DNA from: Larix kaempferi
Lineage: Eukaryota; Streptophyta; Pinopsida; Pinales; Pinaceae
Length of the DNA stretch: 64,000 nt
Direction of reading: 5' to 3'
NCBI GenBank assembly: GCA_027924585.1
Contig: BSBM01002086.1
Span: forward strand, 496,001 to 560,000
Numbering within the stretch: the first letter of the stretch is position 1; every line of letters begins with the position of its first letter. The notes under the pieces were generated by a model. The model saw only the letters and a list, made by a program, of their open reading frames with translations, was not told the DNA's origin and did not search any database. A program made the translations under genes and the position numbers. Positions 11,490 through 22,843 of this stretch are shown in pieces.

Positions 11490-12555
11490 ACGAGTTTACT
11501 TTTTCGGGCTCGTTAAACCTTTACGGAAAAGATCCCTATGGAGTTATTTTAATCCCTTTTCAGACTCCTTAAATAGGAAAAGTTTGCCGAGCATAGTTGT
11601 CTTTTCGGGCTCGTTAAAATAATTGAACCAACATGCACTTAGGTATAGAATTACCCCTTTTCCGGGCCTTGGTGGATAATTTACGGAAAAGGTATACTCT
11701 AGGTATACTCTAGTATGCACTAGAAGAGTTCTTCTTCCATTATTTTACACTTTTTCAGGGAAGGAGACTAACTTTATGAAAAAAGACCTTTGGAGTTGCC
11801 TTTAGGGTTTTTCAGACTATCGACATGTGAAAACACCAAGCGAGCTTTCACCTACTCGGGCTCAATGTGAAATCCACGAGATGGTTGATAGAGGACTGTT
11901 TAAGTTTTTCAACTCTATAAACAAGAAAACACCGTTGAGCACAGACTAATCCGGGATCGATATAAAATCCACGGATAGGTGTATGGAGTTTTCTTCTAGG
12001 TTTTTCAGAATCCTTATATATGAAAATACCATCGAGCATGCTTTAGTTCTTTTTCAAGCTCATTAAAAAATAAAAAAGGAAAGGAGAGGGAAGAATATTC
12101 AAATATCTTTCAATATGATGGTAGCAAGTCTACTGTCTCCTTGAAGAAATCACCTGTTTTGAGTCTATCAAACAAGTTGGATTCTAGTGTTGGCCTTAGG
12201 ATAAAATTGATCTCAGAGTTTTTACTCCTCCGTTTGGTTAGTCTTCCAATCATATGGAGAATCTATTAATGTCTCCTACATTGCAGATTTGCATCGTGGT
12301 CTCTTTGTGTTAAAAAATTCCTAAGTCACTCTTGTGTCGTGCTCACTGTTCAAGGATATAACCCGTGTCGGCAATTCTGCAGTTGCTTTGACCTCATGCG
12401 TCGGCCATTCCTTGGTGTTAGTATGTTTCATCATGTGTTCAGTCTTACTCCAAATCAGCTCATACCTGTTGAGTGTCCCTCGTGTTGGATGATGGAGGAT
12501 CCCTTAAGGCCTCCCTTCCAACGGACTTTTTCCCATCGAATTCAACTCATTGTGA
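11490..12555 (+). other. 3' noncoding part of element A
   Basis: Matches 46914-47974 in C with no convincing shared frame. At about 12553-12558 it jumps into the middle of the LTR, so about 1.4 kb present in C (the end of the 3' noncoding part and the start of the LTR) is missing. Confidence 0.8.
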
Positions 12556-13168
12556 TTTCCTCTCCTTCATTGACTATATAAGGAAGGTAGAAGGGCCATG
12601 TGAGGGGACCAAGCCTATAACAATGTTATTCTGGAGGAATGGAGACCCTCATCCCCCTCTCTTGTGCCTCAGTTTTTGATAAACCCTGGCACAGCTGATT
12701 AGAGGCTGAGATCCTTGGAGAACAGAAGCAGGAGACCTTGAATCTAGGTTTCGTGAAGTGCCAAGCTTGAAGGAAGGTATAATTTGATGTACTTACTTCA
12801 TTCATTAATAAATATCAGACGTTCTTCCCTTTCCAAAGATGGCCTATTTATGTGTGTCTTAGATTTGATTACTGTTTGATTATAGTTTGATGTCTTATTA
12901 TGTCATGGATATCAGTCTTATATATGTAGTCAAATGTATTTGAGAAAGGTATCAAGTTGTTTTGCAGGTGTGGGCATTGCGATACTGGATAACATTGAAG
13001 AGCAAGGAAGGGAAAGCTTGGATCAACCTTCTTAATAAGGTACTCACCTTTATAACCTTAAATATCTTTGCTTACTAGTTGCACTTGTAGAACATTTGTA
13101 GGTCTATCTTTCATACCTATAAGTTGGTAATTTCTCCCCTGAACTGTAGGTGCATTTTCCTCACAACA
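12556..13168 (+). repeat. 3' LTR of element A, 5'-truncated
   Basis: Matches the last half of the LTRs of C and ends in CTCACAACA. The U3 start is deleted but the TATA box is kept. The right end abuts E LTR sequence without a gap. Confidence 0.88.
12575..12581 (+). promoter_or_regulatory. TATA box in the LTR of element A
   Basis: TATATAA followed by GGAAGGTAGAAGGGCC. The same box lies at 40920-40926 and 49358-49364 in C, and inverted near 27815 in B. Confidence 0.6.
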
Positions 13169-13454
13169 CTCAAGGGTTTGAAGAATTTCCCTCCCTATTC
13201 CTTATAAAAATCATGTCCCCATCTCTTTCTTGCATTGCATAGCTAGTTGCCATTAAAATTTGTATTTACATGATGTCTTAATTTACATTGTGCATGTCTA
13301 GCACAAGAACCATAGCCATCTATTTTTAATTGTTGATACATACAAAGCTAAATCGATGGCGGGGCCTTGGCCTTGAGCTCCTCACCATGATTAAATAACG
13401 ATATTTACATCATTTACAATTTTAATGCAATAGGGTCAAAATCGGGATATTACA
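13169..13454 (-). repeat. Visible end of the left LTR of E (3' LTR in element sense)
   Basis: Matches 20545-20838, ending AAATCGGGATATTACA. The remaining part of this LTR lies beyond element A, outside the window. Confidence 0.9.
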
Positions 13455-13470
13455 TTCCCCTCCCCCTTAC
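13455..13470 (-). promoter_or_regulatory. Polypurine tract of E
   Basis: The - strand reads TAAGGGGGAGGGGAA directly before the 3' LTR. Confidence 0.85.
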
Positions 13471-13483
13471 ATTAGCACTGTCC

Positions 13484-15778
13484 TCAGTGCTCATCAAAAT
13501 TGAACAAAAATTGATATGCCACTCTCATGGCATCCTCCAACTCCCATGTAGCCTCATCGGGACCGTAGTGCCTCCATTGCACCTTTACCTATCCGATGGC
13601 TTGGTTCTGGAGCAATGTTACCTTCTTGTCTAGGATGTGTAATGGGTCGGTTTGGAAATCTCCCTTGGGTTCCACCTGGATCACATCCCAATTAATCACA
13701 TGGTTAGGATCATGTACATATTTCTTAAGGAAAGAGACATGAAAAACATTATGAGCTCTAGTGCTAGAAGGCAATGCAAGTCTATATGCAACTGGCCCTA
13801 TTCTTTCAAGCACTTCAAATGGCCCACAATATCTAGGTGATAGCTTGGAACAACCCCCAAGCTTCAAGGAAATCTTCCTTGGCCTCACTCTAAGATACAC
13901 ATGATCCCCAACACTGAATTCCCTATGCACTCTAAGATTATCTGCATAGCTTTTCTGTCTATCCTGGGCTGCTTTTAAATTCTGCCTGATATTTGCAACC
14001 TCTTGTTCCATTTTCTCAAGCAATTTCGGCCCAAGTACAATTATGTTCAATGGATTATCCTAAGTCACTAGTGTCCTACACCTTCTTCCATACAAAGCCT
14101 CATATGGACTTATTCCCAATGATGCTTGTTTCCCATTGTTATACGCAAACTCTACCAAGTGTAGATAATCCTCCCACTTGGATGGTTTGTCCATAACATA
14201 CATGCGAAGCATGTCTTCAAGCACTTGATTTACTCTTTCTATTTGCCCATCTGTTTGAGAATGGTACGCGATACTAAAGTTCAACCATGTACCTAAAACT
14301 GCAAAGAGACCCTTCAAAAAATTGGAAGTGAACTTGGTATCCCTGTCAGAAATTATTGCCTTAGGCAATCCATGTAATCTGAAAATTTCCTTCATGAAAA
14401 TATTTGCAATGGCATCGGCTTTATGTGTGGACTTAACCAGTATAAAATGTGCTACCTTTGTTAACTTGTCCACCACCACCATTGTGTAATCATGTTGTCT
14501 CACCGTCATTGGCAAACCTGTAATGAAATCCATGGAAATTACTTCCCACTTCCATTCTGGAATTGGAAATGGATGCAATAAACCTGCTGGGTGTTGGTGT
14601 TCAACCTTCAACTGCTGACATTTCATGCACTTAGAAATGTATTCAGCGATGTCCTTCTTCATCCCTGGCCAGAAATAATGTTTTCTTGCTGTAGCAATTG
14701 TTTTCTGATATCCCGGGTGACCGAAGTATGGAGCTTTATGGATTTCATCCATAACAATCCTCCTCAAATCTGTTGCATTTGGAATATAGGCTCTATTCTT
14801 ATAAGTAAGAAGTCCTTCTTCTTCCAAATGGTATCCTTCATACTTTTTTTCAAGGTCTTGCTGCTGCAATTTGTCCTTTATTTGCACATATGCTTCATCC
14901 TCAACAACATAGTTAACAATATGCTGCCTCAAATCTGGTTGGCAAGTGTTAAGCGCTGCCACATGCATTTCATGTACTTTCCTGCTGAGTGCATCAGCCA
15001 CCTTGTTTTCTTTCCATTTTATGTGTTTGATTTCAAAATCAAATTGACACAAAAATTCCAACCATCTAGCTTCCCTAGCATTTAAAGTTGGCTGATCAAA
15101 CAAGTATTTCAGACCACAATGGTCTGTCCTCAGCTCAAATTTCCTTCCCATTAAGTATTGCCTCCACATCTTCAAAGCATGTACTATGGCTGCAAGTTCT
15201 ATATCATGAATAGCATAGTTTTTCTCATGCTCCTTCAACTTTCTCAACTCATAGCATACCACGTGGTTGTCTTGCATAAGAACTCCTCCAAGTCCTTGAT
15301 TGCATGCATTGGTACACACCACAAAGTCTTTTTTTGGGTCTGCAATTTTCAAAATTGGTGCACTCGTAAGAAGATTCTTCAACTGTTGGAAACTTTCCTC
15401 ACATCTTGGTGACCATTCAAACTTTATCTCCTTCTTTTGCAAAGAAGTGATCGGGTTTGCGACCTTGGAGAATCCTTCAATGAACTTCTGGTAGTACCCA
15501 ACAAGTCTTATAAAGGATCTCACATCTGTCACATTCCTTGGAGTTGGCCAATTCATAATGGCTTCAATCTTCTCAGGGTCCACATATATTCCTTCGTCTG
15601 AGATAATGTGACTCAAATAATGAATTCTATCTTTATAAAAGTTACATTTGCTCAGCTTTGCATACAGCTTATGCTCCCTTAGCAATTGCAATGTCATTCT
15701 CAAATGTTCTTCATGCTCTTCTTCAATCTCGAAATAGATAAGAATGTCGTCTAGAAATACAAGAATGAACTTGTCCAA
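13484..15778 (-). pseudogene. E pol, C-terminal part: RT palm, RNase H, integrase
   Basis: One frame with two internal stops (about 14057 and 13587). The N-terminal edge carries RT motif FLDDILIY (the Y/FLDD box). RT thumb and connection follow, then RNase H (TNACNQGLGGVL, RTDHCGLKYL, KVADALSR). Integrase has an HHCC finger (HKAPYFGHPGY and CMKCQ), a core with Asp in VVVDKL, Asp in SDRDTKF and Glu in QIERVNQ, and a C-terminal GPF motif region. The tail reads VKVQWRHYG and EATWE, as at the end of many plant Ty3 polyproteins. I see no separate chromodomain. The frame differs from 15751-16878, so a frameshift lies near 15751-15778. Confidence 0.92.
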
Positions 15779-16878
15779 ATACTTGCTAAAACACTATTCC
15801 CGAGACACATGAATGTAGCTGGTGCATTTGTGAGACCAAATGGTACCACTACAAACTCATAGTGTCCACACCCTATTCTAAAGGTTGTCTTATGAATATC
15901 TTCCTCTTTGATTCTTACCTGATGGTAACCTGACCTTAAGTCAATCTTTGAAAATACCTTTGCTCCTCTCATTTGATAAAAAAGGTCATCAATTCGGGGC
16001 AATGGGTATTTGTTCTTCACAATAACTTTGTTCAACTTCCTGTAGTCAACATATAACCTGAGTGTTCCATCTTTCTTTCTCACAAATAGAACAGGTGCTC
16101 TCCACGGGGACACACTTGGCCTGATATATTTCTTTTCCAAAAACTCTTGTAATTGCATTTTCAATTCTAGTGATTCCGATGTAGTCATCCTGTAGGGTGT
16201 CTTGGACACTGGTGCAACTCTTGGCACAAATTCAATTGTAAAATCAATGTCTCTCTTTGGAGGAAGTCTAGGAATCTCATCAGGAAAAGCATCCCTGAAT
16301 TCCTGCAATACGTGATAGTCCTCCAACTTAAGAGTTTCATTCTCTGTTGCCTCCAAAACATCGACCGCATACAATTGACACCCCTTTCTATAGAACTTCT
16401 TCAGCTGCATGGCTGAAACCTGTCTAATAGAAGTCACCTTTGGAATGCCTTTTACAACCCTTGGGTTTCCTTCTTCGTCCATGCATTCAAAAGTTTTATT
16501 GTAGCAGTCAAGTTTAACCCTATGTGCTTTTAACCAATCCATTCCAATGAGAATATCATAGGAACCAAGTGGCAAAACATTCATATTTGCATAAGTGAAC
16601 AGCCCATCCATTTCTAAGGGACATTCCTCTACAATTTCACTAACCTTTCTCTTGGTTCTAGTGGCTAGTTGAACTAGCCATGATTTACTATGCTTTGATT
16701 TCTTAAAAGCACAAATCTCAACAATTTTAGGAGTGACATAATTGTGAGTAGATACAGGATCAATCAAAATAGAAACAGATTGCTTGGCAATCTTACCTTC
16801 AACTTTAACCACAATTGACTGATGATCTTCCTGGCGGTCGTCTAGTGCTGCATAGATTCTAGGGATTGTCCTCGCCAC
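15751..16878 (-). pseudogene. E protease and N-terminal part of RT
   Basis: The frame is open for 375 codons. The protease region reads [13 protein letters not shown], where D-S-G is expected, so the catalytic triplet is damaged (IDPVS). The RT begins with TPYRM and continues through [38 protein letters not shown] and [12 protein letters not shown]. It ends just before the FLDD box, where the frame shifts into 13484-15778. A TAA near 16879 separates it from gag in the same frame, so gag and pol were once continuous. Confidence 0.9.
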
Positions 16879-18201
16879 TTAACCCATAGTTTCATCTCCT
16901 TGGATGTTGTGAACTTGATTTGCATTCCCATTCCAGTGTGGACAGTTCCTAAGCATGTGGTCTCGTCCACAACCCCAACATTGAAGTGGTTCTCTTGGCT
17001 CCTTTGGATCTCTTGGCTTGTCTCCCATCATCCTAGTTGGCTTAGTCACAACCTGTGATGGCTTCCTTTGCTGATTTCTGATATGAGGAGGTTTGAAACC
17101 TTTCTTCGTTTGGTCAAAATTCTCATTATTCTTGTCCTTCCATGCCTTATGAAAATTAGGTAGTCTTTTGTTTTGATCATAGCAATACTTGGCCTTCCTT
17201 ATTGCCTCCTCTAGAGTTCGAGGTTCATCAAATTCAATCCTATATTTATATGACTGAGGTAGCCCACTTAGAAAACGTTGAATTTTCATCTTATCATCTC
17301 GAATATACCTGACATACCTCAGTAGCTCCAAGAATTTGTTTGCATACTCTTCCATGGTCAATTGTCCCAATTTCAACTCATGGAACTCTTTGATCTTATC
17401 ATCATAGTACCTGTCAGAGAGGTACTTCTACTTGAAATATTTTCTGAACTGCTTCCACACAATCTTTCTTTCATTGATCTTCCTCACTTGCCTAATGTGA
17501 TCCCACCATATAGATGCTCTTCCATTCATGTTGAAGATGGTGACCCTTGCCTTCATATTTCCAGAGTAGTCTTGGACTTGGAAATACTTTCTCATTCCAA
17601 GAAGCCAAGCTTCAGCTTCTTGACCAAACTTTACCTTTCCATCAAATGTAGGAGGTTTTTCCTTCTTAAATTCCCCATGTGAATTGTTCTTCTAATGCCT
17701 CTTCCTCTTATTCTTGCGAGATGAAGAGCTTGAACCCTCAATGGATCCTTCAGAGTCAGATGATCCGCTAGAAGAGATTTCTAGAGTATAGGTTTTGTCT
17801 CTAGAAACTCTTCTTGAAATATTGGACCTCTTGCGGGAATTTCTCCTTGAACTACTCTGACTCCCTTCTGGATTTGATGTCTGATGCCCAGAGTTTATTT
17901 TCCTTTGGATATCTGTCAAACTCTACAACATGGCTGCATTTAACTGATTTTGTTCTTCCTGAGCTTTAATCATCCTTTCGTTATCTTCTCTACAGCTTTT
18001 CTACTCCACCCTTAGGCTCCTCATGGTGGCTGCAATATCTGGGGGAGTCTCTCGATTTCTTCTCCCATTGGATTCTGTTTCAGCATTCTCAACATATACA
18101 TTTTCCCCCATGACATCTGTCTCAGGCTCATAGGGATCCTGTGCATCATCGATGATGTTGATATTCTTGGCCCAACCAAGACCAGAACTTTCCAACTGCA
18201 C
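16879..18201 (-). pseudogene. E gag with zinc knuckle, several stops
   Basis: Same frame as the protease part. From the right: an acidic N-terminal piece (Met at 18201), a basic Ser/Arg-rich piece (17692-17919), the gag core and a CX2CX4HX4C knuckle (CWGCGRDHMLRNC) near 16950. Core landmarks are PPTFDG, EAWLLGMRKYFQ, WWDHIR, ELKLGQLTMEEY and RFLSGLP. Stops fall near 18001, 17926, 17692 and 17430. Gag would form the particle shell and the knuckle would bind RNA. The frame matches D gag (55357-57024) in length and order. Confidence 0.87.
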
Positions 18202-19200
18202 TTATCTAGAATGTTGCTTTGATGTGACTAAAATTCTGCAAAATGTGTTTATAAACACAACTATTAGCATCATTATAATACCATAAATTATTTGCATGTA
18301 TGTGGAGAAATCCTATATTGACAACTTTTTCCAATCATAGACTTTCTCACAATCAACAACTGTCTTAAGGGGACGATTGTCTCAGTGGGATGACGGGGGC
18401 AAGGGGGCTTGCTCCCTTGTGGCGCCAGTGCAGGGCAATTCGAGGGCAATGCCCTCTTTTTTTTTTGTAATTCCTTTGATTTCGCGTTATCTGGCACATA
18501 AATTTCATGGCGATTTTTCCATTTTCGGCACATGAGAATCTCAGTGAAAAGCTGCTGCATTTTCCCATTTGGCGCAAATATTAAGGTTAAAATGGCCGCT
18601 GGTGTCACGGATCTTAACATTATTTTTTCCGCCGGTGTTGTGAATATTTAGCTTAAAAAGTGCCGCCCTTATCGCGGAATTTTAAGCTAAAATTCGCCGC
18701 CCTTGTCGCAGATCTTAAGGTTATTTTTGCTGCGCACGTCGCAGATTTTAACATTAAAATTGCCGCCAGCGTTCACAGATCTTAACATTAATTTCGTCGC
18801 GCGTGCGCGTCGCAAAATTTAATGTTAATTTTTCCGCCGCACATCACAAAACTTAACCTTAATTTCTCCACCGTGCATCACAAAACTTAACGCTAAAATC
18901 GCTGACAGAGTCGCCAAAGTTAGCGCTAAACCCGCCAACCACCTCGTAGAAATTAACATTAATTTTTCCACCACAGTCTTAGGCAAAATTTCGAAAACAG
19001 TTAGAAAAATTCAAAAAAATTTCTTTCTTTCTGTGATGATTATTGCTCAACAGGAGGTGACTTTTCCTCTGCAACTCTGCAAACTGTTCAACCTTAGCCT
19101 ATTTAGGCCCAACATGGTAATTTGTGGTGATAAGGAAGGAGTCTTCCCTGTGTAACTCTAATCATACTTGGCCCATAGAGGTCCAATGCTGTAGCCTATG
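18202..19200 (-). other. Leader of E (noncoding)
   Basis: Lies between the primer site and gag. It contains the degenerate tandem array at 18575-18976. Short frames within 18288-18620 show no family resemblance. Confidence 0.8.
18575..18976. repeat. Degenerate tandem array with TTAA palindromes
   Basis: About nine to ten units of 40-46 bp. Each combines a GC-rich piece (GCCGCC with CGTCGCAGA or a variant) with a palindrome-like AT piece such as TTAACATTAA, TTAATGTTAA or TTAGCGCTAA. Many units contain CpG or TpG/CpA variants of the same core, as after methylation decay. Confidence 0.75.
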
Positions 19201-19212
19201 GCTCTGATACCA
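19201..19212 (-). promoter_or_regulatory. Primer binding site of E (initiator tRNA-Met)
   Basis: The - strand reads TGGTATCAGAGC next to the LTR end. Confidence 0.9.
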
Positions 19213-20838
19213 CACTATCAAGTCCCCTCCCATCAGACCGAGACAGGGAGAGAACATGAAACTAAAACTGGGCATCTAGCCCCATATCCATTAATTAAAA
19301 CTCATTGATGATGAGTAAACATATACATATGCATAATGTAGAAACACAGCGGAATGAAAATCATGTTTAATATCTAACATACATTCCATATTTTCATGAC
19401 AACCATTAAATAAATACATTGCAGAATTTAACACAAGAGAGCACTTATCTTAAAATAGAGTAGTCCCGTGGCTATGCAACTGCAACATTCCACCCAACCA
19501 TTGGCTAATTGTGCTCATCAATCTCTCAACACAATTGCCACCCCCAAGATGGGCATGATTTCTACAAGGAAAAAGGGAACAGCAGGCTCACACATAACTA
19601 GGGATACACCAAAATCAGCCAAGCCAATCTACAGTTGGTTTATCAGGCTGCTAAGGCAATGGAAAGGAAGAATTGCTAAGCTAGTGAGCTCAACCATAGA
19701 GATATGGATTCCCTCTACAAGATCTATCTAGCTTGGCACCCACAATTCCTACACACCCCACTCAAGGAAGTATCCCCTTCACCAATACACAGTCCCTCAG
19801 GCCATACCTTCCATTCTAGTGTTGTCCAAGGTGTGCATAGAAGAGTAACCAACCCTTTTGATCTTTTTAAGAGGTTACTCCCCTCACTAGGTTTATCAAG
19901 CCAATTCTATCCACTACCACTCCAAATTTATTGCTCACAGGTTCAAACCAAAACAAAGATGCACATAATAGCAAAACCACAATTGCTAGGCATGAAGAAA
20001 AACGTTTTTTTCAGTGGGATGTCCAAAATGGGGTTTCCATTAGCTCCAGAAAAACGTTGGGCAACCAAAAACGAAATAGCAATTGGGGAATTACCCTGGG
20101 AGAGAAAAATTGTTTCCAGAAAACGTTTATGGGCATTCAAGGGACAAAAATGACCTCCATAAACCCAAAAATCATGGCTCCCTTCCTCCTAGCCATTGTG
20201 CAATACAAAAACGAGTTCCCAGGCATGGAAAATGCAGGAAAAATGGTGAAAAACATGACGGGGAAAGCCCAACTAGCTTAGACTACGTGAGAGGGCAAAG
20301 GCCATGGGTGAAAGATGGCTTTGGGCACCATTAAATGGGTGTTTTCTTCCCTGAGAAGCAAAAATACGAATTCCCAGGTTGATGGCTTGCCCATGCACGA
20401 AATTCGCTGCCATACCTCTTCATTACTAAGGCATTAACTACCTCAACCAACTCTTGAAAGAATTAAATGATTGGGTGCATAAGTCAAAATGGGTAGTTGG
20501 TGGTTTATGGGTTTTTCTCATGAAATTTGGCTTAACACTATTGGCTCAAGGGTTTGAAGAATTTCCCTCCCCATTCCTTATAAAAATCATGCCCCCATAT
20601 CTTTGTTGCATTGCATAGATAGTTGTGGGTATTTCATTAAAATTTGTATTTACATGATGTCTTAATTTACATTGTGCATGTCTAGCACAAGAACCATAGG
20701 CATCTATTTTTAATTGCTGATACATACAAATCTAAATCAATGGCGGGGCCTTGGCCTTGAGCTCCTCACCATGATTAAATAACGATATTTACATCATTTA
20801 CAAATTTAATGCAATAGGGTCAAAATCGGGATATTACA
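19213..20838 (-). repeat. Right LTR of E (5' LTR in element sense)
   Basis: About 1.6 kb from the primer site to GATATTACA at 20838. The left terminus is taken from its distance to the primer site and reads CACTATC rather than TG, so the boundary is uncertain by a few bases. The last 294 bp match 13169-13454. Short open frames at 19468-20334 overlap in different frames and show no known domain. Confidence 0.8.
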
Positions 20839-21250
20839 CTGGAGATGTTTATTCCTATGAGAGAATGTGGTAACTAGGGTTATTAGATCTCCCATGTGAG
20901 GTCAGCCCTGAGCTTACTATTTGGGGGTTATTAGAGTCTCCTGGGAGAGGTCGGCTCCATTAGGGTAAAAGGTCAGTCGGGAGATGAGTATAAGTATAGG
21001 AGGTATGTTCCTCACTTATCTCATTCATTCATCCACTTGGGAGTAGCACACAAGTGAGAGAGAGGTCTGCATAGGAGGAGAAGGAGCTGTAGTCTTGGAC
21101 TACATCTTGTATTTGGTTGATTATCTATATTGAGGAAAGCTTTGTTGGGTTTTCTAACCCACGAGGGTTTCCCATGGTAAATCTTTGTCTATCTTGTGAT
21201 TGTGTTGCTTTCAGTGATCTTGCTAGTCAAATTACTAGCTAAACTTAACA
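20839..21250 (+). repeat. 5' LTR of X1, start cut off by E
   Basis: Matches 36368-36773 and 32940-33346, ending AAACTTAACA. A TATAAGTA box at 20989-20996 has counterparts near 33089 and 36508. Confidence 0.9.
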
Positions 21251-21263
21251 CGGTATTAGAGCT
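21251..21263 (+). promoter_or_regulatory. Primer binding site of X1 (degraded initiator-Met type)
   Basis: CGGTATTAGAGCT follows the LTR end. It differs from TGGTATCAGAGC at two positions, both explained by T/C changes. Confidence 0.75.
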
Positions 21264-21718
21264 AGCCTGAATAGGACATCTTTCACAAGGTGAAAATACC
21301 TCTCTCTCCTCCTCTGGTGAAAATTAGGGTTTCTACAAAAGTTGGAATTTTTGGATTCTTATTGCATGGCTGTATAGCCCTTCTCAAAATTGAAGTTTTG
21401 AGCCCTGGATCGAGATTTTTGGTTGGGTAGAACTTCGAGAAAGTCAAACCCTAGTTTGACCAAAAGTGCAGAAAACCAGAGAACCAGAAAAGCTGTGCAC
21501 CTGTGCACTAGTGAACCAGAAAAGATGCAAACATGTGCATTAGAAAACCAAAAAAGAGAAGACCAGAAAACCCGAAATTCCATTGCAGATCCAGAAGGTG
21601 AAAAGTTGAAGTTTCCAGAAGTAGAACACACCAGAACTTTTAACTCATTCAAGCACATCTCCTGGCAAGTGTCATTCTATCTCTTAAGAAACTTCAATCT
21701 CTTTGACCCCTGGATAAG
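21264..21718 (+). other. Leader of X1 (noncoding)
   Basis: Matches 36787-37250 in X2. It contains several short AGAAAACCAGA-like copies (21465-21570). Open frames on either strand are not conserved with X2. Confidence 0.75.
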
Positions 21719-22843
21719 ATGGATCCAAGCACTAAGCTTGAAGACAAGCTAAAGGGTATAGAAAATTTCTGAGCATGGAAATACAGAATTGGTCTCATTC
21801 TTGAAGAGAATGATCTTGCCCAATATATCAAGGATGAGGTTGCAGAACCTGAAGAAGATGAATCCAAAGAGAAGCATAGAAAGGATTTGATTAGGGAAAA
21901 GAGAATCATTGCTGATTCTATCAAATACCACTTGATTCCCCAAGTGGCATCCAAGAAGACTCCAAAGGAAATGTATGATGCCCTTTCTAGAAGGTATGAA
22001 GGAAAGAACATCAATAGGAAGATGAACCTGAGAGCTCAATTGAAGAGCACCAAGATGAATAAAGGAGAATCTATTCAATACTATTTCTCAAGGGTTTCCC
22101 AGTTCAAGGAACAACTAGATGCTATTGGAGATACCCTTGATGAAGATGAACTAGTCATGACTGCTCTAAATGGTCTCACTAGATCTTGGGAGTCTTTCAT
22201 CCAAACTATGTGTGCTAGAAAAGAAAGTATGAAGTTTAATGTGGTTTGGGAGGATTGCATTCAAGAAGAAGCTAGGGTTGCCAACAAAGAAGCCTTGCTA
22301 AAAAAAATGACCAAGCCTTGGCCACCCACACCAAGAGAAGAAGGAATCAATACTCCTTCAAGAAGAATAGTTCCAAGGAGTCTCAACCTCCACAAAGATT
22401 TCAAAAGAGAAGAGAAACTAATCAAAGACGAGATTACTCCTCATTTCAATGTTTTACTTGTCACAAAATATGACACATTGCTAAGGATTGTCCTCTAAAG
22501 AAGAAAAAGATTTTTCACCACAAAAGACATCAAGCTCATCTAGCAAAATATGATAGTGAAGAAGAAGAGGAAGAAAGGCCTCAAAAGAAAAGACCTAAAG
22601 TAGAAGAAGAAGAAGATGCAGAAGAATATATTCTATTCTCTGCACTCTCTGGGGCAGTAACACCTAGAGAAGATACATGCTCATTGATAGTGGTGCTTCA
22701 AAGCACATGACAGGTCAAAAGAAGACTCTTTCAAAACTTGAAGAAAAGACTTCTCCACAGAAGGTATCCCTTGGAGATGACTATCAATATCCCATCAAGG
22801 GAGTTGGTGAAACAATTTACAAGCTTGATTCTGGAACCCCATT
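21719..22843 (+). pseudogene. X1 gag, zinc knuckle and protease start (broken)
   Basis: ATG at 21719 starts the frame KLEDKLKGIENF, which is stopped by TGA about 17 codons in, where X2 has CGA (Arg). The gag then continues with KRIIADSIKYHLIPQVASKKTPKEMYDAL and the UBN2-like core common in copia gag, shifting frame near 22300. The knuckle reads CFTCHKI then a stop, then HIAKDC. The protease motif LIDSGASKHMTGQKK near 22680 keeps Asp-Ser-Gly. The frame is cut at 22843 by B and resumes at 28295. Confidence 0.88.

Larger units (their letters stand above)
1..13168 (+). mobile_element. Element A: RT-less LTR retrotransposon, 5' end outside window
   Basis: Order seen: end of a 5' LTR (1-71), primer binding site, about 2 kb of leader, a degraded coding region (8301-11194), a 52-bp tandem array, 3' noncoding sequence and a truncated 3' LTR ending at 13168. 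Copia1 (1635-7853) interrupts the leader. The same order occurs in C (40499-49950) and, inverted and truncated, in B (22844-28294). No RT, RNase H or integrase motif is present in any copy, so A is non-autonomous. It lies inside the left LTR of E, since E sequence resumes at 13169 exactly where the intact right LTR of E has its 20545 position. Confidence 0.85.
13169..20838 (-). mobile_element. Element E: Ty3/gypsy element with all pol domains, decayed
   Basis: Order on the - strand: right LTR (19213-20838), initiator-Met primer site, leader with repeats, gag, protease, RT, RNase H, integrase, polypurine tract and left LTR. Only 13169-13454 of the left LTR is in the window, because A is inserted in it. 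Several stops and one frameshift disable it. E itself sits in the left LTR of X1. Its gag and integrase are clearly related to D, which makes it the best local reference for what D has lost. Confidence 0.93.

Noticed and set aside
19468-20334. Overlapping frames of up to 149 codons in the right LTR of E
   Set aside because: Three overlapping frames on one stretch, none with a known domain, and the position is within an LTR.
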